Counted from the first letter of the stretch, positions 17,729-26,568 are shown. The stretch is DNA of 64,000 nucleotides from Lachnospiraceae bacterium 10-1 (GCA_000403495.2 KE159818.1:1-64000); one strand, 5' to 3'. Made by a program: numbers and translations. The notes: generated from the sequence alone by a model not told the origin.

Positions 17729-18400
17729 CTATTTCTTGGTTGCACATATTGCATACCAGACTTCATTAACATCTAATTTTTTACTTTTCCATTCCTCATT
17801 TGAAGATAAATTTTTCCAATCCATAGCATATGTTCGGCTAAACTTTTCAAAATAGTCAATAGCCAATCCACACTCCGAAATGGCATCTACCATTTCATCT
17901 TGAGAATAAAAGACATATCCTGGTGCATCATATAAAGGATTGTCTATTACTCCGCTTCCCCCCCCACGTTTAACACCTGATGTTTTCCATGAGTCTTCAT
18001 CACTCTTTAGGCTCATAATTACTTTTCCACCGCCTTTTAACATTGTGACAATCTTTTTTAGCCTGTCTGTACAATCTTCTGGCTTATCATTATAGGCATA
18101 TAGAAAATTCCAAGCAACTATTAAGTCGTAAGCATTTGTTTCATTCATGTTCAAAAAATCAGCACACTCTACCTGCAATTTCTTATTTAAATATTCATTC
18201 AACAACATTTTTGTATCAACAATATTTTGTTCCTCAATATCAACCGCTTTTACATGCATTCCCATCTCCAAACATACTTTTGCATGTCTTCCACAGCCGC
18301 ATCCAATATCCAAAGCCTGCATTTTTTCATTTTCCTTCTCGTTGGAGAAATATCTCATTATTCCTCTTACCACTTGATCATCTGCATACCTTTTAAACAT
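17729..18400 (-). CDS. SAM-dependent methyltransferase (class I)
   Basis: Motif I is ALDIGCGCGRHAKVCLEMG, followed by VKAVDIEEQNI (acidic loop), CADFLNMN, YDLIVAWNFLYAY (motif IV) and LKGGGKVIMSLKS. This is a complete small methyltransferase of 223 residues. CGGAGG lies seven bases before the ATG at 18400; an upstream ATG at 18418 overlaps that ribosome binding site and is unlikely. The codons at 17958-17965 form a run of eight G (RGGG), the longest in the window. The substrate is unknown; carrier-bound or sugar substrates are plausible given the neighbours. Confidence 0.85.
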   Translation of the reverse strand: MFKRYADDQVVRGIMRYFSNEKENEKMQALDIGCGCGRHAKVCLEMGMHVKAVDIEEQNIVDTKMLLNEYLNKKLQVECADFLNMNETNAYDLIVAWNFLYAYNDKPEDCTDRLKKIVTMLKGGGKVIMSLKSDEDSWKTSGVKRGGGSGVIDNPLYDAPGYVFYSQDEMVDAISECGLAIDYFEKFSRTYAMDWKNLSSNEEWKSKKLDVNEVWYAICATKK

Positions 18401-18434
18401 AATATACCTCCGTTCCATTGCTTCTCATCTACCT

Positions 18435-18817
18435 TTAATTACAAGCATAGATTACTGTTTCTGTTTGATTGTCACTGTAATGCTTTAGAAATAACTCATA
18501 ATTCTCATTAAATTGTAATATTAACTTTGGGATTTTGTCAATACTGTTTCCCAAGTGTAATTATATAAATATATGTGGTCTGACACTCGTCTAATAAATG
18601 CTTAACACTTATAACCTGTAAACCAGCTATTTCATGTCCAATTTATCTCCATTATACCACAGAAGGCTTCCGGAAAAATCCCATATCCTCTTAATTGATC
18701 CACAATAAACTGGCTTGTACATCCAGCGCCAAATAAAATTAATGGGCAATCTAACTTTTTCAGTTTCTCAATTTCCTCTTTCCACTCTTCGCTAAGTAAT
18801 TCAATTTTATCTAGCAT
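18435..18817 (-). pseudogene. Remnant of an FkbM-type methyltransferase gene (ends retained, centre deleted)
   Basis: From 18817 a 61-codon frame gives CPLILFGAGCTSQFIVDQL and PEAFC, the start of the Rossmann module found on the FkbM protein at 13787-14950, then stops at 18632. In another frame, ending at 18435, the text reads KIPKLILQFNENYELFLKHY then SDNQTETVIYACN, the typical FkbM C-terminus. The middle (about 250 codons, including the SAM site) is gone. The remnant starts inside the upstream radical SAM gene by 11 bases, so it was once part of the operon. Confidence 0.75.
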
Positions 18818-19832
18818 TGTGTATCTTTCCTCCTTCTTCTGTTTTCAACCTTAAAAATATTTCTCTTCTATAGTCATCAATCATATCTTCGTCAGAATAG
18901 ATAGAATTTTGCTTTATATAGCAATCATCGCATATTTGGGGATTATTCAATTCACACTGACGTTTTAAGAGTTCCATTCTTTGACTTCCATTCCATATTT
19001 CCCTCAAACTTTTTTCATTTATATTTCCTAATATTTCTTCTCTTAACAGTTGTGTGCAGGGGTAAACATCACCATTCGTTGCAATTACAATCGTATGAAA
19101 GATAAGGGGACAGCACTGCTGCATGGCAAAAGTGTCTCCATACTTATTTGATATAGAATTAGTATCTTTCTCTTCCCCTTTCCAAATCGGAACTTCCTGC
19201 TCAACAAATGCCCGATCACAAATTGGCGTAAACAAATTATAAAACTTCTCCTCTTCCCCATCATCTAACGCACAATTCATAATTTTCACATAAACCTGCG
19301 TATGCTTTTTTCTTTTATACAGCTTTGACAAATTAGCATATAACTGCTCAAAGTCAACAGCTGCCCTGCAAATTTTTGCATACTTTTCCGTCGATAGACC
19401 TTGCAATGAAACTACTATTCTGTCAATGTCTGCTTCTGCCAGTTCCGTTATATAATCCTCGTCCAGCAATGAGGCATTTGTATGAATTGAAATTCTGCTT
19501 TTAATTCCATTCTCTTTTATATATCGTACCATTTGGGGTATTTTTCTATTACATAAAGGCTCTCCGTGATTTGATAATGAAATCTGCCTTACTTCCTCAG
19601 GAAATTCCTTAATTTGTGCCACTGCCTTCTCAAAAATTTCCCAAGTTATTAAATCATTTCTTTTTGCATATCCCCAATTCTCTTTGTTCTTTGTATTACT
19701 TCTATAACAATATGAACATTGAAAATTGCACCTTTCACTTGCATCTATAATTACAGTAAATGGTGTGCTTAATGGCAAAATCTCCCCAAGCTTCTGCCTA
19801 TTTTTATCAAATGATGGCATTACTTTTTCCAT
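18807..19832 (-). CDS. Radical SAM/SPASM protein
   Basis: CNFQCSYC near residues 34-41 is the C-x3-C-x2-C cluster motif, followed by ISLSNHGEPLCN (GGE-like region), RISIHTNASLLD and RIVVSLQG. The C-terminus holds ATNGDVYPCTQLL, LGNINEKSLREIWNG and QICDDC, the signature of a SPASM domain that binds auxiliary Fe-S clusters. The 341-residue size fits SPASM maturases and dehydrogenases. No small peptide substrate gene was found next to it, so a sugar or carrier-bound substrate is more likely here. It is followed by the FkbM remnant. Confidence 0.88.
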   Translation of the reverse strand: MEKVMPSFDKNRQKLGEILPLSTPFTVIIDASERCNFQCSYCYRSNTKNKENWGYAKRNDLITWEIFEKAVAQIKEFPEEVRQISLSNHGEPLCNRKIPQMVRYIKENGIKSRISIHTNASLLDEDYITELAEADIDRIVVSLQGLSTEKYAKICRAAVDFEQLYANLSKLYKRKKHTQVYVKIMNCALDDGEEEKFYNLFTPICDRAFVEQEVPIWKGEEKDTNSISNKYGDTFAMQQCCPLIFHTIVIATNGDVYPCTQLLREEILGNINEKSLREIWNGSQRMELLKRQCELNNPQICDDCYIKQNSIYSDEDMIDDYRREIFLRLKTEEGGKIHNAR

Positions 19833-19866
19833 ATCAATTATTATCCTCTTTCATAAACCTTTCATA

Positions 19867-20841
19867 CTACGCAGTTACTATTTTTTTTAACTTTTCTTTT
19901 TCATCTTGCTTTAAGTATATACTACTTATCAATTCATCCTTGTTGTTTTTTAAATCCCAAAGCATTTCATCAAGTTCTCTTTCACAATCAGACAAAGAAT
20001 TGGTAATGATTTTATCGCACATTGACAATTTAAAAGATAACTCTGTATATCTGAAAAAAGCTTCATGCTCTGGAAATTTATCTATCAAATAACAAGTTCT
20101 TTCCTTGTACAATTGCAGATATTCATTTAACAAATCTTGTGTCCATTTACTAAAATCACTTGTAAAACTTGAATTATTCTCATTATGTCGGCGAATATGA
20201 TAATTGGGCAATCCATGTATAATTACCTTTTTCGCACTTGCAAAATATTTATATGCTGTATGCGCATCTTCTGACTTACAATCTTCAACAAAGGGATAAT
20301 TTAGTAATATATCTTTTCGAAATAGCTTTGTGGGCATGCCTGCCCGGATCTTTTTCCTTTCAAGAAGTAACAAAACAGCTTCCTCGCCTGTTAATTCCAG
20401 CCTCTCATTAAATACACATTGCGGCGAGATAACATCTCCCCGAAATTCATCACAGCCACACATTGCAATATCTGCATCTGTGTCTGTAATAAGTTTATAC
20501 AAAAATTCAAGATAATTCTTTTCAATTCTATCATCATCATCTACATACGTAACAAATTCTCCATTGGCATACCTTAATCCAATGTTCCTTCCTTTGCCTA
20601 TAGATGCAGCTTGTCTAAGTGTTACAATTTTAATTCTATTATCTAGCTGTGCATATTTGCTTAGTATCAAGTCAGTCCCATCTGCACTTCCATTATTGAC
20701 AATTATATATTCAAAGTTTGTATAGCTTTGGTTTAACACATCTTCTATCATTTGCTCAACGAAATACTTACGGTTATGTGTTAACATAATCATTGAGATC
20801 AAGATTTTTCCCCCTTTGTTAAATTCTATCATTGCCATCAA
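19867..20841 (-). CDS. Glycosyltransferase family 2
   Basis: A GT-A transferase of about 320 residues: ISMIMLTHNRKYFVEQMIED at the N-terminus, YIIVNNGSADGTDLIL, GKGRNIGLRYANGEFVTYVD and DDDRIEKNYLEF (DDD metal site), then MPTKLFRKDILLNYPFVED. The start is uncertain: TTG, ATG and another ATG lie within four codons near 20841, and none has an ideal ribosome binding site. It probably adds a sugar to the growing lipid-linked glycan in the cytoplasm. Confidence 0.87.
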   Translation of the reverse strand: MMAMIEFNKGGKILISMIMLTHNRKYFVEQMIEDVLNQSYTNFEYIIVNNGSADGTDLILSKYAQLDNRIKIVTLRQAASIGKGRNIGLRYANGEFVTYVDDDDRIEKNYLEFLYKLITDTDADIAMCGCDEFRGDVISPQCVFNERLELTGEEAVLLLLERKKIRAGMPTKLFRKDILLNYPFVEDCKSEDAHTAYKYFASAKKVIIHGLPNYHIRRHNENNSSFTSDFSKWTQDLLNEYLQLYKERTCYLIDKFPEHEAFFRYTELSFKLSMCDKIITNSLSDCERELDEMLWDLKNNKDELISSIYLKQDEKEKLKKIVTA

Positions 20842-20891
20842 ATCTCAATCTTGGCTTTTGAAGTGTGATATCCTTGTAAAATCAAATTAGT

Positions 20892-21890
20892 TTATTCACG
20901 ATTATCCTCCATAAAAATAATCCGGCTGCCTTCATTTTCAAAATTAAATTCCACTTTTTTATAATCTTTCATTTCTTCTTCTACCGAATCTCTTTTCCCA
21001 GTTGGTACATATAACAATAAAAAGCCACCACCGCCTGCCCCTAATATTTTCCCGCCTGATGCGCCTGCCCGTTTTGCTTTTTCGTACATTTCATTAATCT
21101 CTGTATTTGTTATTTTCGTGGCAAGACTTTTTTTCTTTTCCCATGCCTCATTTAGCAATTCTCCCCACTTTTCAATTTCGCCACACTGTAATGCCTGTAC
21201 TGATATATCTACCATTTCAAGCATTTGGTTTAAAACAGATTCTTTATCCACAATTTTCTCTTTCTGCTCAGAAAGTATTTCAGAAGAAATTCTTGTCAAT
21301 CCAGTGTAGTACAGCATTAAATGATCTTTTAAATTTCTGATATTCTCTAATGGAACTCCCAACGGAGTTGCCGTAACTTTTCCATCTGCCCAAAATTTAT
21401 AGACACGAATGCCTCCATAGGAACATGCATATTGGTCTTGAATTCCGATAGGATTTCCCAAGCGGTTAATTTCTATTTCACAGGCCATTCTGGCCAATTT
21501 CTCTGGTGATGCATATTCACCTTTATAGGCATATAATGCATTAAGTACACCTACTGCCAAGGCACTTGAGGACGCTAGTCCCACACCAGCGGAGCTTAAT
21601 GGAATATCTGCTGAATAGACAATATCTATCCCGTTTTCGATTCCTGTTATTTTCAATGCTTCCCTGATAATATTATGTTTTATTTCATCCACTGAATTTA
21701 CAAACTCATTCTTCGTATAGCAAACACGTATCTTACTGTCAAAGCGCTTACACACCATAATATAAACATACATATTCAATGCGGTACTTATCACAGAGCC
21801 ATACCCATATTTACTATTTTCATAATAATCTTTAAAATCTGTGCCTCCTCCAAAAAAAGAAGCTCTAAGCGGTGTTTTCGAAATAATCAT
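20892..21890 (-). CDS. hddA: D-glycero-alpha-D-manno-heptose-7-phosphate kinase
   Basis: A GHMP-family kinase of 332 residues: KTPLRASFFGGGTDFKDYY at the start, PLSSAGVGLASSSALAVGVL (ATP loop, about 108-127), GIQDQYACSYGGI and KILGAGGGGFLLLY near the C-terminus. The pattern matches HddA, which phosphorylates D-glycero-D-manno-heptose 7-phosphate at C1. The ATG overlaps the stop of the preceding gene (ATGA), and that gene and gmhA encode the other pathway steps. The three genes should produce GDP-D-glycero-alpha-D-manno-heptose. Confidence 0.9.
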   Translation of the reverse strand: MIISKTPLRASFFGGGTDFKDYYENSKYGYGSVISTALNMYVYIMVCKRFDSKIRVCYTKNEFVNSVDEIKHNIIREALKITGIENGIDIVYSADIPLSSAGVGLASSSALAVGVLNALYAYKGEYASPEKLARMACEIEINRLGNPIGIQDQYACSYGGIRVYKFWADGKVTATPLGVPLENIRNLKDHLMLYYTGLTRISSEILSEQKEKIVDKESVLNQMLEMVDISVQALQCGEIEKWGELLNEAWEKKKSLATKITNTEINEMYEKAKRAGASGGKILGAGGGGFLLLYVPTGKRDSVEEEMKDYKKVEFNFENEGSRIIFMEDNRE

Positions 21891-23083
21891 TCTTTTTTAA
21901 CCAGTTCCTTTACAATTTCCAATATGCTTCTATCTTCTGTTACCATATAGGTTATGCAGCCTGCTGCTTCCCCAGCTTCTATATCTCTTTCATCATCTCC
22001 TATCAAAATGCACTTCGTAAGATTTAAATTGTATTCTTTTTGGGCCTGATACAGCATTCCGGGTTTGGGCTTACGGCACTCACATCCTTCATCCCAATTA
22101 TGAGGGCAAAAATAGATTTTATCAATGTGAGCACCTTCCTCCTCTAATTCCCGTTCCATTTTATCATGAATTTTATTAAGTTTTTCTAACGACAATTTTC
22201 CACGTGCAATTCCAGGCTGGTTCGTTACCATAAGTACCCGGTAACCATTTTTATTTAATAATCCAATCGCTTCTTTAGCCCCCTTCAGCCAAACAAACTG
22301 TTGTTCATTTTCAACATAACATGCTTTAGGCGGTCTTTCATTGATTGTTCCATCTCTGTCAATGAATACCGTAGGTATATCCTCAAAAAATTTCTTTGTT
22401 AACTCAATCCTTTCCCATGAGCCAACAGAATAATAACGATGTTTTGTCACTGTTGCAAACATTTGGTTTTGTCTCAATGCATAAGGATAAGCAACGCTTT
22501 CAAAATTTTGATTTTCACATGTAACCATATCCAGTATTTTCTTTTTTATAATTGCATATCCAATATCAACTCCCTGCAGCCTAGGCATAGCTCTTTTTTT
22601 GTCATAAGCTAATACTTTACCGTTTTCCTCCAGCAACATATTATTTTTTGTGTAATTGTCTTTATTGTCATATACGCTTACTTGTATCAGGGCATTGTTG
22701 TTATAAAAATCATCTTCCAATTTCCTATAATCTATCGGACAATAATTATCACAGTACATTAACAGAAAATCATCATTCAGCCTTTCTTTTGCATGAAAAA
22801 TTCTATCTCCTGTATTAAATTCTACTGGGGTTATGTCATAAGAAATAGAAACACCATAATCTTTTCCATTTTTTAAATATTCAGTTATCTTTTCCGGCAT
22901 GTAGCCCAATAACAGTAAAATATTATCTATGCCAAATTGTTTTACCTGTTCTATCAGATATCCTATAAATGGTTTTCCATTTACAGGATACATTGGCTTG
23001 GGATTGTTATCCGTAAAAGGCTGCAATCGTTTTCCCAATCCACCTGCCAATATCACAGCCTGTTTTATTTTATCTCTGTTCAT
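21887..23083 (-). CDS. Fusion: heptose-1-phosphate guanylyltransferase (HddC-like) and heptose-bisphosphate phosphatase (GmhB-like)
   Basis: Residues 1-230 are a sugar-phosphate nucleotidyltransferase: QAVILAGGLGKRLQPFTDN (8-26), MYPVNGKPFIGYLIEQ, FLLMYCDNYCPID and GVDIGYAII. Residues 235-398 are a HAD phosphatase: VFIDRDGTINERP (D242, D244), VTNQPGIARG, CPHNWDEGCECRKPKPGML with the zinc-binding Cys/His cluster of GmhB, and IGDDERDIEAG. One protein thus covers two steps, removal of the C7 phosphate and GMP transfer. GAGGGATGGG precedes the start. Assignment of GDP rather than ADP rests on the hddA neighbour. Confidence 0.88.
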   Translation of the reverse strand: MNRDKIKQAVILAGGLGKRLQPFTDNNPKPMYPVNGKPFIGYLIEQVKQFGIDNILLLLGYMPEKITEYLKNGKDYGVSISYDITPVEFNTGDRIFHAKERLNDDFLLMYCDNYCPIDYRKLEDDFYNNNALIQVSVYDNKDNYTKNNMLLEENGKVLAYDKKRAMPRLQGVDIGYAIIKKKILDMVTCENQNFESVAYPYALRQNQMFATVTKHRYYSVGSWERIELTKKFFEDIPTVFIDRDGTINERPPKACYVENEQQFVWLKGAKEAIGLLNKNGYRVLMVTNQPGIARGKLSLEKLNKIHDKMERELEEEGAHIDKIYFCPHNWDEGCECRKPKPGMLYQAQKEYNLNLTKCILIGDDERDIEAGEAAGCITYMVTEDRSILEIVKELVKKE

Positions 23084-23098
23084 TTCCCATCCCTCATT

Positions 23099-23677
23099 TT
23101 ATAACTTTGTGGCCACTCCATCCTCTTCAACAATATGATCCACAATTTGTTGCAGGATAATGGTGTGAATTGATTCTACAATGCCATAATGCTTCTTTGG
23201 CACATATATATTAATATCTCCCATTTTCCGAATACGGTTATTTTCGTCGAATCCAGTTAAGGTTATTACTTTCCCGTTGATTTTTCGAATCGCTTCAATC
23301 CCTTTGACAATATTCTCAGACTCACCAGAACTGCTTATTGCCACCAGCAATTCCCCTTCCTTCGCCATAAGCTCCAATTGTTTCGAAAAAACATACTCAT
23401 ATGATAAATCATTTGATATGCAGGTTAGTGTAGCCTGTTCATATAGACTGTGTGTCAGAATACCCCCGTTTTTAAAAAAATCTGCTGTCATATGCTGAGA
23501 AATTCCTGCGCTTCCGCCATTACCACAAAAGTACACATTTTTCTTGCTTTTTTTGTATTCTGCAAATACTTGGACAAGCTTACAAATGCCTTCTGTGTAG
23601 CCCAAATTTACTGCATTGGAAGTAATTATTTCTACATGATCAAGTGCTCTTTTTAATTCTTCAATATATAAGTTCAT
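23099..23677 (-). CDS. gmhA: Sedoheptulose-7-phosphate isomerase
   Basis: A 192-residue SIS-domain protein with VYFCGNGGSAGISQHMTADF (about 48-67), LVAISSSGESENIVKGI and VITLTGFDENNRI. GmhA converts sedoheptulose 7-phosphate to D-glycero-D-manno-heptose 7-phosphate, the first committed step of NDP-heptose synthesis. The next two genes encode the remaining steps, so the assignment is firm. AAAGGC lies before the ATG. Confidence 0.92.
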   Translation of the reverse strand: MNLYIEELKRALDHVEIITSNAVNLGYTEGICKLVQVFAEYKKSKKNVYFCGNGGSAGISQHMTADFFKNGGILTHSLYEQATLTCISNDLSYEYVFSKQLELMAKEGELLVAISSSGESENIVKGIEAIRKINGKVITLTGFDENNRIRKMGDINIYVPKKHYGIVESIHTIILQQIVDHIVEEDGVATKL

Positions 23678-23862
23678 AGCTACTTTTTGCCTTTCATAAA
23701 ATGATATTTTTTATCTTTAAGTAACCATACATTTGTCAACAATGCCCTAAAAATCCGCATAAATTGGAATACTCACATTAACTCATCATAACGCCTTAGC
23801 ATAACAAAATCAATACCCCGATTTGTCACCTGGACTCCAAATGATTAATATAATCCACATTT
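23678..23862. other. Intergenic stretch with a short coding-like relic
   Basis: This 185-base gap between the GT2 gene and gmhA holds no intact gene. On the minus strand at about 23774-23836 a frame without start reads GVQVTNRGIDFVMLRRYDEL before a stop. It may be the tail of a decayed gene; the similarity is too short to name. No clear promoter or terminator was found. Confidence 0.35.
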
Positions 23863-24855
23863 TCAATTACGTATAATTTTATGATATATTCTGACACATA
23901 TATTTAACAGGTACTGAACAGGCTTAAATGCATTCAGCATTACAGCTTGAAGTAAAATATATTCTCCCCAATAGATGTACGGATTTTTTAAATACCATCT
24001 ATAATTTTTCCTTATTATCTTTTTAATATATCTTTCTTCTCCTAAAAATTCCTTCCTGTTATCAGCTTCACATATTGATTTCAGTCCGCCAATCAGCCAC
24101 ATAACTTGATAGGCATATGCTTGTTTCATTATATTGGGATAATTCATATGAATAAATTGCATCATTTCTTCGGAAGTGTAAATAACATCCATTCTTCTCT
24201 TATTAAACACACTGGTTGTTATACTATTTTCACGATGTACATAATAGTACTTAGCGACATCAATACAAACCACCGTCTTAACCTTGTCCAAAATTCTATA
24301 TAGCAATTCTAAATCTTCACTCTGAATTCCAACCTTATATCTAATATTACCAAAAATATTTTTCCTGAATAATTTATTTACACTAGTACAGCCTAATATT
24401 GCCCCTCTTGAAAATAATGCTTCATACGTTTTTACCCTGTCAAGTACTACTGTTTCTTTAGCACAGCACATAGTATATGTCTTATCATTAAACACTTCGT
24501 AATAACCACATGAAGCTATATCCGCTGCATTAGTAACAATCGCCTTATATAAACTTTCATACATATCGGAATCTATATAATCATCGCCATCTACAAAAGC
24601 AATATATTTTCCTCGTGCCCTTTCCAACCCAAAATTTCTTGCATCTGATAGTCCTCCATTTGATTTATGGAATACCTCTATTCTTATATCACTGGCTGCC
24701 ATTTCATCACATATTTTTCCCGATTCATCTGTAGAGCCATCATCAACTAAAATTATCTGTAGATTGGTAAAAGTTTGATTAACAATAGATTCTACACATC
24801 TTTTGATATAGTTTTGAATATTATATATAGGAACTATAACTGAAATTATATCCAT
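23863..24855 (-). CDS. Glycosyltransferase family 2
   Basis: Classic GT2 N-terminus: ISVIVPIYNIQNYIKRCVES, then IILVDDGSTDESGKICDEMA, GLSDARNFGLERARGKYIAF and VDGDDYIDSDMYESLY (metal-binding D-G-D-D). The C-terminal part NKLFRKNIF, EDLELLYRI and a hydrophobic, aromatic tail are typical of capsule GT2 proteins that act at the membrane face. 330 residues, full length. It lies eight bases after the asparagine-synthetase-like gene and just before the heptose genes, so it could be the heptosyltransferase, but that is only position. Confidence 0.9.
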   Translation of the reverse strand: MDIISVIVPIYNIQNYIKRCVESIVNQTFTNLQIILVDDGSTDESGKICDEMAASDIRIEVFHKSNGGLSDARNFGLERARGKYIAFVDGDDYIDSDMYESLYKAIVTNAADIASCGYYEVFNDKTYTMCCAKETVVLDRVKTYEALFSRGAILGCTSVNKLFRKNIFGNIRYKVGIQSEDLELLYRILDKVKTVVCIDVAKYYYVHRENSITTSVFNKRRMDVIYTSEEMMQFIHMNYPNIMKQAYAYQVMWLIGGLKSICEADNRKEFLGEERYIKKIIRKNYRWYLKNPYIYWGEYILLQAVMLNAFKPVQYLLNICVRIYHKIIRN

Positions 24856-24862
24856 TTAATTT

Positions 24863-26551
24863 TTATCCTCCGAAATACAATTTAGCCATCCCCAAAACTG
24901 TTAATACTTGTGTTTTTTCACCTGCTGTTCCTTTCTGAAACAAATTAGATATATCACTCCTTAATTCGTCGCTGAAACACTTTGCATTAATATTGTCATT
25001 AAAGTACTCTTCAAAAAAAGCCTGTGCCTGCTTATCATCTGCATACCAGTAATTAATAGGATTCATATTATCACTGATTTCGTGCCCCATAAGTTTCCTG
25101 AAAATCCGCTTTAATTTACGTAACGCAAATGCGCCATCTCTAACAATAGCCAATTCTTTTTTTGGTTTTACACCAGCCCATTTTTCCCAACCATAATTTG
25201 CTGCTTCTTTATAATATTTATTTATCCATTTCAAATATATATTATGATTAGCTCTAAGTTTAACAGGTATCTTAAAACAGGTTTCCACAAAATCCACATC
25301 TAAAAATGGTGATGAAACCTCAAAATAGTTTTGCCTTATTGCGTAAGTTGACATTGCTCCTAAAAATCCTCTAGTGTAAATATCAAAAGTTTCCTGATTT
25401 TCATATTTGTCTAAAATCTCATTTGAAAATTTATAGTTAAGCATATTAGAGTATTGATTTGTTCCAAATCTGGGCTTTGCATATGCGCTAATCTCATCTT
25501 TTGCAAAGCACGAAATAATCACATCCCCTATCATCCCCGTATGTTCCATTCCAAATTTCTTTCTATTAAAATTAGAAAGAAATTCTTTTCCTCCTGTAAT
25601 TCCACTATACAATGCCGCTCCATTATTTAACTTCAGAATATCTTCTATTGCATAAATCCACTGAAAATCATCTAGGGATTTAAAATAATATTCATGCTTT
25701 AAATCCTTAGCTATACTGGAAGAAATTTTATAATCCAAATACCCTGCTTTACAATATGAAAAATTAGTCTGTCTATCATATCCCAAATCATGTGCAACCC
25801 ACGTAACCATTCGGCTGTCTAACCCACCAGATAAATCTACCAAATGTTTATAATTATATTCCCTATCTTTTTCGAATTCTCTTTCGACAGCTTTTCTAAA
25901 CGCTGTATCAATCATTTTGATTGCTTCATTTTCAGATACGTTTACTGTTTGTTTATTTGTAAAAGTATAATATTGCTCAATAAATAATTTATTTTTAGTA
26001 AAAACAATCTTTCTTCCCGGCAGAACACGCTTAACTTCTGAAATAAATGTTGAATCATCCAACATAAATCCATAGCTTAACATATATTTTGCTGCCTGCT
26101 CATTATAATGATACTTTACTTTATTATGCAAAAGCACCTTTGCTATCCACTCCAGCTTCGTTGATACAATAAATTTGTCCTTATTCCAATAGTAATACAG
26201 TGACTTGCTTCCCACATGATCAGAAAAGAAACATCTACTTCCATCCTTATTTATAGAGAATCCACAAAAGCTGCCTCTTAATTCTAAGGGAAAGGAATCT
26301 TCAAAAGTTAATTTTTTATAAGCATATCGCCATTCATCCACTTTGACAGCTTCCATCAATTCCTTTTTGTTTACAATGTAGCCTTCAAGAAAATATCCGT
26401 CAAGAATTTTAATCGTATCATTATAAAACTTATTATCTAAATTGCTATATAGCAGACAATCTCCTATTCTCTCTAGTTTTCCGTCACCATCTTTTAATAC
26501 TGTGCAATCCAGATTTTCACAACACAACCACCCCTGCATATCTGTCCTCAT
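24863..26551 (-). CDS. Asparagine synthetase-like amidotransferase/ligase without the N-terminal catalytic cysteine
   Basis: The 562-residue protein has a diverged class II glutamine amidotransferase domain (to about 150; ELRGSFCGFSINKDG and HVGSKSLYYYW are recognisable) and a synthetase domain with the PP-loop HLVDLSGGLDSRMVTWVAHD (SGGLDS at 241-246). The usual Cys2 nucleophile is absent: the protein begins MRTDMQGW. It may therefore use free ammonia or another amine, as beta-lactam synthetase-like enzymes do. Next to genes for a diacetamido-uronic acid, a role in turning a uronate into an amide is plausible, as proposed for WbpS-type proteins. Confidence 0.78.
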   Translation of the reverse strand: MRTDMQGWLCCENLDCTVLKDGDGKLERIGDCLLYSNLDNKFYNDTIKILDGYFLEGYIVNKKELMEAVKVDEWRYAYKKLTFEDSFPLELRGSFCGFSINKDGSRCFFSDHVGSKSLYYYWNKDKFIVSTKLEWIAKVLLHNKVKYHYNEQAAKYMLSYGFMLDDSTFISEVKRVLPGRKIVFTKNKLFIEQYYTFTNKQTVNVSENEAIKMIDTAFRKAVEREFEKDREYNYKHLVDLSGGLDSRMVTWVAHDLGYDRQTNFSYCKAGYLDYKISSSIAKDLKHEYYFKSLDDFQWIYAIEDILKLNNGAALYSGITGGKEFLSNFNRKKFGMEHTGMIGDVIISCFAKDEISAYAKPRFGTNQYSNMLNYKFSNEILDKYENQETFDIYTRGFLGAMSTYAIRQNYFEVSSPFLDVDFVETCFKIPVKLRANHNIYLKWINKYYKEAANYGWEKWAGVKPKKELAIVRDGAFALRKLKRIFRKLMGHEISDNMNPINYWYADDKQAQAFFEEYFNDNINAKCFSDELRSDISNLFQKGTAGEKTQVLTVLGMAKLYFGG

Positions 26552-26568
26552 TCTCTTCCTGCATCACT

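Noticed and set aside
24863-26551. Lasso peptide cyclase
   Set aside because: There is no leader-peptidase-like or precursor gene next to it; the neighbours all belong to glycan synthesis.
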